In this document: one piece after another, positions 1 through 7,699 of the stretch
How the letters are laid out: each line of letters starts with the position of its first letter
Numbering within the stretch: the stretch's first letter is position 1
Origin: Candidatus Poribacteria bacterium
Lineage (GTDB): Bacteria; Poribacteria; WGA-4E; UBA9662
Direction of reading: 5' to 3'
DNA length: 35,078 nucleotides
NCBI GenBank assembly: GCA_002729015.1
Contig: PBVO01000094.1
Location: forward strand, 34,302-69,379
Notes under the pieces: model-generated
Database searches by the model: none
What the model was told of the DNA's origin: nothing
The model's input: only the letters and a program-made list of their open reading frames with translations
Program-made: the position numbers and the translations under genes

Positions 1-360
1 CCGCCGACTTTTTACGTGCCAGAATCATGGAGAGGAAGAGCAACTGATAAGAAACAAGGCAGCAGTGGCGATGTGATAGTTAATCCATCGACAGATGCTT
101 ATGAATCTGCTTGTCACCAGGCGATTCTTCACTACAATCAACTAATTGATTCTAAAGTGAGCCCAGAACAAGCAAGGTTGGTTTTACCACAGTCAATGAT
201 GACCGAATGGTATTGGTCTGGAACCCTGTTTGCTTTTGCCCGAGTTTGCAATCTACGTTGTAAACCTGATGCTCAGTATGAAACCCAAATAGTAGCCGAT
301 CAGATTGATAATTTAGCCAGTCAAGTAGCCCCAGTATCATGGAAAGAACTTCGGGATTAA
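1..360 (+). CDS. thyX: Flavin-dependent thymidylate synthase ThyX, 3' part
   Basis: The reading frame is open from base 1 and ends at the TAA at 358-360, so this is the C-terminal 119 residues of a gene that begins before the window. ThyX makes dTMP from dUMP using FAD/NADPH and methylene-tetrahydrofolate. Family signatures seen: FYVPESWR followed by a KQGS-type loop, then EQARLVLPQSMMTEWYW and a CNLR...DAQYET segment, which form the dUMP/FAD-binding C-terminal half. The conserved RHR motif would be upstream and cannot be checked. The GTG at 16 is only an internal valine codon. The next gene, phnW, starts 25 bases downstream and may be co-transcribed, although the two functions are unrelated. 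Confidence 0.9.
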   Translation, partial: PPTFYVPESWRGRATDKKQGSSGDVIVNPSTDAYESACHQAILHYNQLIDSKVSPEQARLVLPQSMMTEWYWSGTLFAFARVCNLRCKPDAQYETQIVADQIDNLASQVAPVSWKELRD

Positions 361-385
361 AGCCAAAATAAAAGTTGTAGTTGCT

Positions 386-1525
386 GTGAATCATTTGAAT
401 AGCAAAAAAAACATCATAGAAGATCGGCCATATCTACTTTTGACACCAGGGCCACTAACTACCACTCGCACAGTAAAAGAATCGATGTTAGTCGATCTTT
501 CAACTTGGGATGATGATTACAATAATATTGTGCAACAGGTTCGTTCACGTATTGTGCAATTGGTAACTCGTTCTAAGTCATATACGAGCGTACTCATGCA
601 GGGAAGTGGGACTTTCGCTGTAGAATCTACGATTGGGTCTGTAGTTCCTCCAGATGGAAAACTGCTAATTATTAGTAACGGTGCATATGGAAGGCGGATT
701 GGCCTAATTGCTGATAGACTAAAGATTGATTTTTCTGAGATGAGGTGTAGCGAAACGACTTGCCCCGATTTTCAAAGACTCAACCAAATACTAGAAACAG
801 ACCCGTTGGTTACTCATGTTGCAATGGTACATTGCGAAACTACAACTGGTATCCTCAATCCAATTAGAGAACTCAGTAAAATTGTTAAAAAACATAACCG
901 GATCTTAATTTTGGATGCGATGTCTAGCTTTGGTGGTATTCCACTTGTTATAGATGAGATTGGTATTGACTATCTAATATCTTCCGCGAATAAGTGTATT
1001 CAGGGAGTACCGGGGTTTGCATTTGTTATATGTCACCAAAAAAAGTTTGAGAAAACTCGAGGGTACGCCCGCTCCCTGAGCTTGGACCTTTATGATCAAT
1101 GGGAAACTATGGAGACTAAAGGAGGTAAGTGGCGTTACACATCACCTACACATACATTGCTTGCATTCCATCAAGCATTGGAGGAATTGGAAAATGAGGG
1201 TGGTATTGGGACTCGAAACAAGCGATACTCAGCTTGCCAGAGGATCCTAGTTGATGGTATGTCCTCGATTGGTCTTTACCCATTGCTAGATAAACACCTA
1301 CATTCTCCTATAATTACAGCCTTTCGTTACCCGAAAGAAAAATGGTTTAATTTTTCAATTTTCTACCAAAAGTTGAAAGAAAGACAATTCGTTATATATC
1401 CCGGAAAGGTTTCCGAAGAGGATACCTTTCGAATCGGTACCATTGGGGATTTGTCCATAGATGATATAAGACACTTGATCCGTGTGATTGAGGAAGTTGT
1501 AATTGGTATGAAATCTGAAGGGTAA
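386..1525 (+). CDS. phnW: 2-aminoethylphosphonate-pyruvate transaminase
   Basis: This is a PLP-dependent fold-type I (class V) aminotransferase of 379 residues, close to the usual length. The N-terminus carries the PhnW-like LLLTPGPLTTT motif followed by DLSTWDDDY. The Schiff-base lysine is in SSANKCIQG (about residue 203), after the LDAMSSFGG strand. PhnW converts 2-aminoethylphosphonate plus pyruvate to phosphonoacetaldehyde plus alanine, in phosphonate breakdown, or runs in reverse in aminoethylphosphonate synthesis. The start is a GTG without a strong ribosome-binding site. No phnX, phnA, phnY or pepM homologue is visible nearby, so the direction of its pathway cannot be read from context. 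A related alanine-glyoxylate aminotransferase is the main alternative, but the N-terminal signature favours PhnW. Confidence 0.85.
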   Translation: MNHLNSKKNIIEDRPYLLLTPGPLTTTRTVKESMLVDLSTWDDDYNNIVQQVRSRIVQLVTRSKSYTSVLMQGSGTFAVESTIGSVVPPDGKLLIISNGAYGRRIGLIADRLKIDFSEMRCSETTCPDFQRLNQILETDPLVTHVAMVHCETTTGILNPIRELSKIVKKHNRILILDAMSSFGGIPLVIDEIGIDYLISSANKCIQGVPGFAFVICHQKKFEKTRGYARSLSLDLYDQWETMETKGGKWRYTSPTHTLLAFHQALEELENEGGIGTRNKRYSACQRILVDGMSSIGLYPLLDKHLHSPIITAFRYPKEKWFNFSIFYQKLKERQFVIYPGKVSEEDTFRIGTIGDLSIDDIRHLIRVIEEVVIGMKSEG

Positions 1526-1638
1526 AAATGTCTGTCCTTTGCCACAGCAGAGTCTGATGATACGATATCAGCAGTTAGGAGAAGAGTTTTACTAAATTCT
1601 ATTATAATAATAATCAAGTTAATTAAATGGAGACGTAT

Positions 1639-2436
1639 ATGAACCAACTTCGCTATGACTTTTGGCGTACCTTATCTTTTAGTATCTTTGTAGTTCTGAC
1701 GGTGGTAACGGTTTCAGCTGATGCAGCTTCCACTATTATTCCCTACGGTAAAATGACAATCGACGGTAAACTTGACGCAGGCTTGGAAGAAAAAGCGGCG
1801 AAATTTGACCTCTCATTAGTTTGTATTGCAGGTACAATCAAGGACGATTACTTCTCAACTTATTTATCTTACGATCAGGATTATCTGTATTTTGCTTGTA
1901 CAGCTAAAGATAATGATGTCTCCTGTAAGGATGTTGTGTCTCGAGATTTCAAAGATTCTGATTACATCCGTTTTTATATCAACGTAGAAGGAGACTATAA
2001 AAAACGACAACAATTAGATGGAAAAGGAGATTGGGCCTTTATTTTCACCCCACAAAATTCGAAAGGGAAGTGGCTACCAATGCTTAAAGAGTGCGGATAT
2101 AACGGCCCTGGCCATGGCGACCTAGATGGTGATAAGGTTACAAAAAAAAGAAAAAGTGGACCTATTAATGGTGGATGGTATGTTGAAGCCGCAATCCCTT
2201 TTGATTTGTTCGAAAAAAAATTGAAAGATTTAGAGAAGGCCAACTTGGGTGTCTATTTTATTGGTGGAGATACTGATAAGGGAGGTGTTCGTTCCGGCGA
2301 AGTCCGAGTACCTGCAGAGGGTGCGGGTGGCTATTGGCAATCACCATCGTACTGGCAACCTGCTGAACTGGGCCCGTTTTCGGTCACTCTCGAGGATAAG
2401 CTAGCTACGCTTTGGAGTAATATTAAGCGATTCTAG
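1639..2436 (+). CDS. Exported CBM9-like (carbohydrate-binding family 9) protein
   Basis: The 265-residue product begins with an N-terminal signal peptide (hydrophobic stretch LSFSIFVVLTVVTV, cleavage likely near SADA-A). One beta-sandwich domain resembling the CBM9/DOMON-like sugar-binding fold follows: TIDGKLDAGLEEKA at the start, then YLSYDQDYLYFACTAKD, DSDYIRFYINVEGD, GGWYVEAAIPFDLF and a terminal LGPFSVTLE strand. Such domains bind sugars or act as stand-alone periplasmic or surface proteins; no catalytic domain is attached. I chose ATG 1639 over ATG 1627 because GGAG (1629-1632) lies six bases before it. A TATAAT-like string at 1603-1608 could be a -10 element, but no good -35 was seen. 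The partner and ligand are unknown. Confidence 0.65.
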   Translation: MNQLRYDFWRTLSFSIFVVLTVVTVSADAASTIIPYGKMTIDGKLDAGLEEKAAKFDLSLVCIAGTIKDDYFSTYLSYDQDYLYFACTAKDNDVSCKDVVSRDFKDSDYIRFYINVEGDYKKRQQLDGKGDWAFIFTPQNSKGKWLPMLKECGYNGPGHGDLDGDKVTKKRKSGPINGGWYVEAAIPFDLFEKKLKDLEKANLGVYFIGGDTDKGGVRSGEVRVPAEGAGGYWQSPSYWQPAELGPFSVTLEDKLATLWSNIKRF

Positions 2437-2474
2437 GACCTATTTCCTTCTTTGCTGATTCACTTAGGATAGGA

Positions 2475-2534
2475 GCAAATTATCTCCGATGTTAATCCGG
2501 GCTGTTTTTCCGGGTACTTTTGGAGATAATTTGC
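2475..2534. repeat. Perfect 13-bp inverted repeat (stem-loop) between convergent genes
   Basis: GCAAATTATCTCC at 2475-2487 is exactly complementary to GGAGATAATTTGC at 2522-2534. The 34-base centre contains CCGG at 2497-2500 and 2510-2513, which can add an inner stem. It lies between the CBM9-like gene (+) and the glycosidase gene (-), so a bidirectional transcription stop is possible. The arms are AT-rich and no T-run follows either arm, so a dispersed hairpin repeat or MITE remnant is an alternative. The rest of this 267-base gap (2437-2703) holds only a weak nested hairpin at about 2640-2674. Confidence 0.6.
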
Positions 2535-2703
2535 GGTAGTTGTGAGTCCGATAGCACCGTGGTCCCAAAGGCTTTCCATTAAGTTGGTAACGTAACGGAT
2601 TTAAATGGTCTCATAATGTGCTATAAATATGGACTAAAAGGATCGAGTGTCTCAATACTTAGGTATTTAGATCCGGTCTATAATTATCGAAACAAATTTT
2701 ATG

Positions 2704-3699
2704 TCAGTGATTGACTTTCTCAACATCGACGAAATAAACACCGAGATTATTTCCGTTAGCTCGCTCCGTTGGCACGAAATCTGGTAGGCTTTTCTCATCT
2801 CTATAATCATCACCATTACCAACTGGCCGATTCAGCAGTCGGCACTTGTCTGAGCTCGATATGCTTGGATCCCACCACGCCATTGTTGTTGAACCTCCTC
2901 CGTCCATATTAATTCCGTTGTAAGCACCAAATGTTTTCAGGAGACTACCGACACCACTGACGGTTGCCCCGTAGCTGTTGGTTTGTCGGCCGTCAATTGT
3001 CAGAAAAAAGAGGTACTGACCATCTTTCGATAAACCTATTCCAGTCCTTGGGTGTAGTTGTGTCCCAGATGAAGACGGTTCTCCATTGGTAAGACATAGA
3101 CTAAACCCACTGACTGCCGTTTCAACGTTTGATATATCGAGTTCAGTTGAAACCGTGGAAATTTGCAGAGAACCAGCCTTACTTGCCAAGAGTGACGCAA
3201 CGTTTTTCTGGTTAGATACTACAATTCCTTGAGAAACAGCAAAACCAGAAATGTCGGTTGGTTCCTCCTTTTGGTATGGCGCAGGCCAAGGTGAAAAGGG
3301 GCTAGCATTGATTGCGACTACCAGTTTTTGATCAGTCTTCTGAGATTGGCGAATAAAGTCTCGAGTGGTTTGGCGGATTGTTTCCGACTGTTCAGCTAGC
3401 CAGTTTGAACAGCGTGGCGTAGTATATAACTTCATACCAGGGGTATGGCTGTCAATTCGTAGACAATTGATGACCATCTTCTGAGGGGAAGTTCTTTCAA
3501 TTTTCGCGTGCAAAATTCCTGTACGAAGTTCTTTTGCAGTGCTCCAGTCATAGCTCTTGGTCTCAAAGTCAGACAATACAGATCGGTTGCCTACAAAGAA
3601 CAATAAAAATAGAGTGAAAGCAAAATTCAAACTTCCCAGAAACTTACAAATCATTTTTGTTATATGAATTACTTTTGGTTCTTTCGTAAGAGTTCTCAT
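2704..3699 (-). CDS. Phosphodiester glycosidase family (NAGPA domain) exported protein
   Basis: The 331-residue protein has an N-terminal hydrophobic segment (FAFTLFLLFFVG) acting as a signal peptide or anchor, followed by a phosphodiester glycosidase / NAGPA-type domain. Diagnostic motifs are VVAINASPF in the first half, HPRTGIGLSKDG and FLTIDGRQ in the middle, and the family hallmark GINMDGGGSTTM near the end, followed by RPVGNG. The mammalian relative removes GlcNAc from phosphodiester-linked sugars; bacterial relatives are mostly uncharacterised exopolysaccharide or envelope enzymes. ATG 3699 gives the longest product. A second Met 15 residues later (before ICKFLGSLNF) would give a more standard signal peptide, and neither has a strong ribosome-binding site. 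It is convergent with the CBM9-like gene and divergent from the gene at 4117. Confidence 0.75.
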   Translation of the reverse strand: MRTLTKEPKVIHITKMICKFLGSLNFAFTLFLLFFVGNRSVLSDFETKSYDWSTAKELRTGILHAKIERTSPQKMVINCLRIDSHTPGMKLYTTPRCSNWLAEQSETIRQTTRDFIRQSQKTDQKLVVAINASPFSPWPAPYQKEEPTDISGFAVSQGIVVSNQKNVASLLASKAGSLQISTVSTELDISNVETAVSGFSLCLTNGEPSSSGTQLHPRTGIGLSKDGQYLFFLTIDGRQTNSYGATVSGVGSLLKTFGAYNGINMDGGGSTTMAWWDPSISSSDKCRLLNRPVGNGDDYRDEKSLPDFVPTERANGNNLGVYFVDVEKVNH

Positions 3700-4116
3700 C
3701 TTTACTTTTGTATGGACTAAAGACTGAATTTTTTCCGATGTTATTCAGCTAATATACACCATTACTGAGATAATTTCTATTACTGTTTTTCATTCTATAA
3801 ACCAAGTGGGTTTATCAAAAAAGAATCTACCGTTATTTCTTTTCGTATTAACTTTTCATAATCTGATCTTGAGTTATACAATTGGTAACCTTCATTTTCC
3901 GCGGGGCCAATTTCGAACACAAACTGGTGAACGTACATTTGGAAATATAATTTGGAATTTTATCTGTTTTGCTAAGTTTATGGCACGTTATGTTATAGTA
4001 AACTTAAAAACCGGAAAAACTTCTGATCGTCCTAGGTTAATTTAGGTATGTTGTATGTGCATGTTAATTTACCTCTACAATAATCGAGTAGAATAAAAAT
4101 AACCTGAGAAACGGTA
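3700..4116. other. 417-base divergent intergenic region
   Basis: This gap separates the glycosidase gene (-) from the membrane-protein gene (+) and should hold both promoters. For the + direction, TTGTAT (4051-4056) and TACAAT (4076-4081) resemble -35/-10 elements but are 19 bases apart. For the - direction, TATATT around 3750 resembles a -10 without a convincing -35. A GTG-started frame at 3806-4045 (79 codons, hydrophobic N-terminus) is open, but it has no ribosome-binding site and no recognisable domain. I do not accept it as a gene. A degenerate copy of the 2475 inverted repeat lies at 3726-3776. Confidence 0.4.
3726..3776. repeat. Degenerate relative of the 2475-2534 repeat
   Basis: Two 10-base strings of the inverted repeat recur here in the same order and at similar spacing. 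TCCGATGTTA occurs at 3734-3743 and at 2485-2494. GAGATAATTT occurs at 3767-3776 and at 2523-2532. The sequence just before the first string (GAATTTTTTCC) also matches 8 of 11 positions of the left arm. The inverted symmetry has largely decayed. The two copies flank the glycosidase gene. Confidence 0.35.
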
Positions 4117-4953
4117 ATGAGAACCGATGATCAATTAACAGATACGCTTCACAAATGGGTAATTGAATATTTGTCTGATTACTCATATCTGCCCGCAAAG
4201 CAACATCTCCAACCCAATCTATACAGAATTATTTTAACTTTACTGTTCTTTTCGGGATTTACTTTTGTATTTTTTTGGGGATTTAGCTTCGCTAGACTTG
4301 GTCATACATCTAAGTTGATTTTCCTAGCAGAGGGCGTATCTATACTTTTAATTTCTCCTGTATTGAGTAATAAAACGGCTCTTTTTTTAGCTGAAGACAA
4401 ATTTCTATCAATGCGTCAAAAGTGGAAATTCTTACTACTATCCATAGGTAAACAGCAGATCGCTATTTGGATAGCAATTGGGTTCAGTTTTATCTGTTGG
4501 TCAACTCTTAGTAATTACAAGTCAATAGTTACGCCTATTCCCCTTACTGTCCTTTTGTATATACATTTGGTGTTATCCATTTTTGTTGTTATAGGTAGTG
4601 TTTCTGGCTTATGGTCTCATACTATTTTGGGTTCGTTGAAATCTGTTTATTCAATTCAATTAGCAATTTTGTGGTGGTTATGTATTGTTTTGTCCCCTTT
4701 TATTTTAGTACCTCTAGACCGTTTTTCATTTAGTTTAGAGAGCGTTATACCGTACTTTTTATACATGAATCCGATGATTGCCATTTGTCAATTGTTAGAG
4801 CAAGATACTTCTATTTTCAGGACTCCCTATTTGTACGAAATTTTACCTGTGGCTTCTTATCATTTTGTATACCCAAACTGGGTATTCATTTGTATTGTAC
4901 AGGTATTATTATCAGTTTTGATGTTGATTTTTTCTTTTAGGTTTAAACTTTAG
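4117..4953 (+). CDS. Six-helix integral membrane protein, ABC-2 permease-like
   Basis: The 278-residue, strongly hydrophobic protein has about six membrane segments by eye (residues 36-59, 66-85, 114-132, 141-164, 178-200, 254-274). Between helices 2 and 3 is a polar loop, ALFLAEDKF...KFLLLSIGKQQI. It recalls the 'E-R/K...LLL-TP...I-GK' coupling loop of ABC-2 type permeases, and YMNPMIAICQLL before the last helix is also common in that family. No ATPase partner is adjacent, so the assignment stays tentative. The gene ends four bases before the earliest possible start of the phosphohexomutase gene, so the two are probably co-transcribed. The function and substrate are unknown. Confidence 0.55.
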   Translation: MRTDDQLTDTLHKWVIEYLSDYSYLPAKQHLQPNLYRIILTLLFFSGFTFVFFWGFSFARLGHTSKLIFLAEGVSILLISPVLSNKTALFLAEDKFLSMRQKWKFLLLSIGKQQIAIWIAIGFSFICWSTLSNYKSIVTPIPLTVLLYIHLVLSIFVVIGSVSGLWSHTILGSLKSVYSIQLAILWWLCIVLSPFILVPLDRFSFSLESVIPYFLYMNPMIAICQLLEQDTSIFRTPYLYEILPVASYHFVYPNWVFICIVQVLLSVLMLIFSFRFKL

Positions 4954-4972
4954 GTGATTGAGGTATTTACCA

Positions 4973-6394
4973 TTGTCAGAATTAATAATCAGTGCTTCTG
5001 GGGCAAGAGGTGTTATAGGAGAATCATTGACACCAGAGCGGGTTGTTCGTTTGGCAGCAGCCTTCGGCAATTTTATCGGTAGCGGACGTATTGTAGTAGG
5101 ATACGACAGTAGAACTTCTGGGCCGATGATGATGCATTCTGTTTATGCTGGATTGCTGGCAACGGGATGCGACATATTAGACGTTGGTATGTGCCCAACC
5201 CCGACAATTCTATTTATGTCTAGGGTTGAGCAAGCTGACGGCAGCATCGTTATTACTGCTAGCCATAATCCAGCCGAATGGAATGGGTTAGAATTTGCGG
5301 CTCAAGCAGGCCGCTTACTAAATGGTCAGGACCTTAAAAGCTTTCTAGATATTTATCATAACCAAAAGCTAAGGCTATGTTCTTGGAATAAACAAGGGAA
5401 AATTAAAAAACTAAATCAAGCAATTAGCCATCATATAAACGCAATTTTGGAAGCCCAGTGGGTCGATTTGGAACAGACACATTCTCGTCAATTATCTGTA
5501 GTCATTGATGCCGGAAATGGTGTGGGTAGTCGAATTAGTCCAGTTTTATTACGAGCGCTTGGATGTAAAGTTTCTGAAGTTTTTTGCCACTCCGATGGCT
5601 CATTTCCTCGTCCGAGCGAACCATACCCCGAGGCTTTAAGTAAACTGTGCCAAACGGTTCAATCGGTCGGTGCGGATCTTGGTTTAGCTCACGATGGAGA
5701 CGCAGACCGGTTGGTAATCGTTGACGAATTGGGTCATGCGATTAGTAGTGAGTATACTTTTGCCTTGGTCGCTGATTTTCTATTAGGAAAGACAGATCAA
5801 CCAGCCTTCATAGTTGCAACGATTTCAACAAGTCGGTTGATTGAGGATGTCGCGCACCGCCATAAAGCTGAATTGTTCCGTGTACCTGTTGGGGTCAGTT
5901 TTGTGGTAGAGAAGATGAAACAACTTTCGAAAGATAATCCAGAGGCGCTTGTCTTGGGAGGTGAAGGTACTGGTGGTGTAATATTACCCAACTGGCAACA
6001 CACAACAGACGGGATTGCGGCTATTTCTGTTATTGTTCAGATGTTGGCCGAATCTGATGATTCCATTCAATCTCGCGTCAGAAATCTACCAGAATATAAA
6101 ATGCACAAAATTAAACTTAAGATCGACAGACAAGCAACTGCCGATGAATTAGTACGGCGAGCAGCTGTAATTTTCAGTCAATTATCGAATTCAATTCTGG
6201 ACTTAACCGATGGTATTAGGTGTGTGTGGCCAGACCGATGGGTTGGTATTCGCAAATCTGGCACAGAGCCAGTTGTACGCATTTTTAGTGAGGCAAATTC
6301 TTCAGGTACAGCTAAAGAACTTGCTTTACAAACTCAACAAAGTTTACAAGAAGTTATCATGCAAATTGAACAGGAACAAATGAAAGATCAGTAA
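4973..6394 (+). CDS. glmM: Phosphohexomutase, GlmM-type (phosphoglucosamine/phosphomanno-mutase family)
   Basis: This is an alpha-D-phosphohexomutase with the family's four domains. Seen: the N-terminal SASGARGVIGE loop, the catalytic phosphoserine in TASHNPAEWNG, the metal-binding DGDADR loop, the sugar-specificity loop GGEGTGG and the C-terminal phosphate-binding RKSGTEPVVRIF. GlmM converts glucosamine-6-phosphate to glucosamine-1-phosphate, the precursor of UDP-GlcNAc. I prefer TTG 4973 to TTG 4958 because GAGG (4960-4963) is nine bases upstream and relatives begin just before the SxSGxRG motif. The neighbour yvcK, a UDP-GlcNAc-sensing regulator, supports an amino-sugar role. The specificity loop cannot exclude phosphomannomutase or phosphoglucomutase activity. 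No second candidate for glmM is in the window. Confidence 0.8.
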   Translation: MSELIISASGARGVIGESLTPERVVRLAAAFGNFIGSGRIVVGYDSRTSGPMMMHSVYAGLLATGCDILDVGMCPTPTILFMSRVEQADGSIVITASHNPAEWNGLEFAAQAGRLLNGQDLKSFLDIYHNQKLRLCSWNKQGKIKKLNQAISHHINAILEAQWVDLEQTHSRQLSVVIDAGNGVGSRISPVLLRALGCKVSEVFCHSDGSFPRPSEPYPEALSKLCQTVQSVGADLGLAHDGDADRLVIVDELGHAISSEYTFALVADFLLGKTDQPAFIVATISTSRLIEDVAHRHKAELFRVPVGVSFVVEKMKQLSKDNPEALVLGGEGTGGVILPNWQHTTDGIAAISVIVQMLAESDDSIQSRVRNLPEYKMHKIKLKIDRQATADELVRRAAVIFSQLSNSILDLTDGIRCVWPDRWVGIRKSGTEPVVRIFSEANSSGTAKELALQTQQSLQEVIMQIEQEQMKDQ

Positions 6395-6460
6395 CAATCA
6401 GTAACAAATAGTTGAAAGAAAGCGTTATAGATAATCAGAAATTCAAAATTTGGTTTAAGA

Positions 6461-7699
6461 ATGAAATCATTAAAACTGGTCTGTGTCGGTGGTGGTACTG
6501 GCTTATCGTCTCTTTTAAAAGGATTTAAAAGACTTTCGATGATAAATCCAGATTCGGCTAACATAATCAATATCGACGAATTGTCAGCTATAGTAACCGT
6601 CTCAGACGATGGTGGAAGTACAGGACGGCTAGTAGATGAGTTTGATGTATTACCTCCTGGTGACATTCGTAAACTCCTCGTTTCCTTATCTGAGTCTGAT
6701 AAACTAGTTTCTAGTTTGTTTGAGTATCGTTTCTCCAGCGACGGACCTTTGGGTGGTCATAACATAGGTAATTTATTACTAATTGCGTTAACGGAACTTA
6801 ATGATAACAATTTCCCTCGAGCAATTGAGTTGGCATCCCAATTGCTGGCTGTTCGCGGGCAAATTATTCCTGTGAGTCTACAACCAACGATTCTGTGTGC
6901 GGAGTTAATCGATGGAGAGATTATACGGGGCGAATCAATGATACCAGAGCGCAAAAACCGGTCCCCAATTCAGAAAATTTTTTTAGAATCACGTCCGAAC
7001 GGTAAGACCTCCGAAAAGTATGAAGTGAAAGCACATAAAGCATCTGTTGACTCCATTAATAATGCCGACGTGATCATTATTGGGCCAGGTAGCCTATACA
7101 CTAGTATCATGCCTAATCTGGTGTATTCTGAGATAAGAGAAGCCCTTCGCAATTCTTCGGCCATCAAAGTCTATATCTGTAACGTTATGTCTCAACCGGG
7201 TGAAACAGACAACTATTCCGTCACCGAACATGTGAACGCCATTACGAGTCATGCCAACATCAGCCTCGATTACGTGATTGTCAATGATGGCATTGCGTCT
7301 CCTGAAGTGCTTAAAAACTATATCCAAAAGAAAATCAGTGGACAGTTAGATTTAATCCGCAAATATACTGACGAAGGATTGACCATGTCAAACAATCAGG
7401 AAGATGATCTAACTACTAACCCACCAATGGACTTTTTTGATCATATTAGCACTCTATCAGAGCAGATTAGCCAATTGTCTAGTGGAATTACCCAAATCGC
7501 TAACACATCACAAGTCCAAGTCTTGTTTGATCCACAAAAAGACCATTTAGGTGGTGCAGAGCTTGTAACTGCAGATATGATTTATCAGACTAGGGTACTC
7601 GTCGATCAAGGAATAGAATTAGACGTAGTGAGACACGATCCAATAAAACTAGCAACCACTTTAGTTGGAGTAATTGGAGATCATTTTGATTTTTCGTAG
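6461..7699 (+). CDS. yvcK: YvcK/GlmR family UDP-GlcNAc-binding regulator (CofD-like fold)
   Basis: The N-terminus shows the nucleotide-binding CVGGGTGLSSLLKG loop. Then come the family motifs IVTVSDDGGSTGRL, LPPGDIRKLL, GGHNIGNLLL and IIIGPGSLYTSIMPNL. In Firmicutes and Actinobacteria, YvcK (GlmR/CuvA) binds UDP-GlcNAc and channels carbon to peptidoglycan precursors, partly through GlmS. Adjacency to a GlmM-type mutase fits this. At 412 residues it is about 90 longer than the roughly 320-residue norm. Most of the excess lies between YVIVNDG (about residue 271) and the C-terminal VRHDP (about residue 390), including a polar stretch of about 50 residues (QEDDLTTNPPMDFFDH onward). ATG 6461 has only a weak ribosome-binding site. 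The next gene overlaps its 3' end by 14 bases. Confidence 0.88.
   Translation: MKSLKLVCVGGGTGLSSLLKGFKRLSMINPDSANIINIDELSAIVTVSDDGGSTGRLVDEFDVLPPGDIRKLLVSLSESDKLVSSLFEYRFSSDGPLGGHNIGNLLLIALTELNDNNFPRAIELASQLLAVRGQIIPVSLQPTILCAELIDGEIIRGESMIPERKNRSPIQKIFLESRPNGKTSEKYEVKAHKASVDSINNADVIIIGPGSLYTSIMPNLVYSEIREALRNSSAIKVYICNVMSQPGETDNYSVTEHVNAITSHANISLDYVIVNDGIASPEVLKNYIQKKISGQLDLIRKYTDEGLTMSNNQEDDLTTNPPMDFFDHISTLSEQISQLSSGITQIANTSQVQVLFDPQKDHLGGAELVTADMIYQTRVLVDQGIELDVVRHDPIKLATTLVGVIGDHFDFS

Noticed and set aside
2640..2674. Nested small hairpin (GGATC...GATCC around AATAC...GTATT)
   Set aside because: The arms are only five bases each, with no T-run; not distinguishable from chance.
3979..3996. 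TGGCACG string resembling the -24 part of a sigma-54 promoter upstream of the gene at 4117
   Set aside because: The required GC at the -12 position, at ten-base spacing from the GG, is missing (TTATGTTAT follows).
3806..4045. 79-codon GTG-started frame with a hydrophobic N-terminus
   Set aside because: It has no ribosome-binding site and no recognisable domain, and lies in a divergent promoter region; probably a chance open frame in AT-rich DNA.
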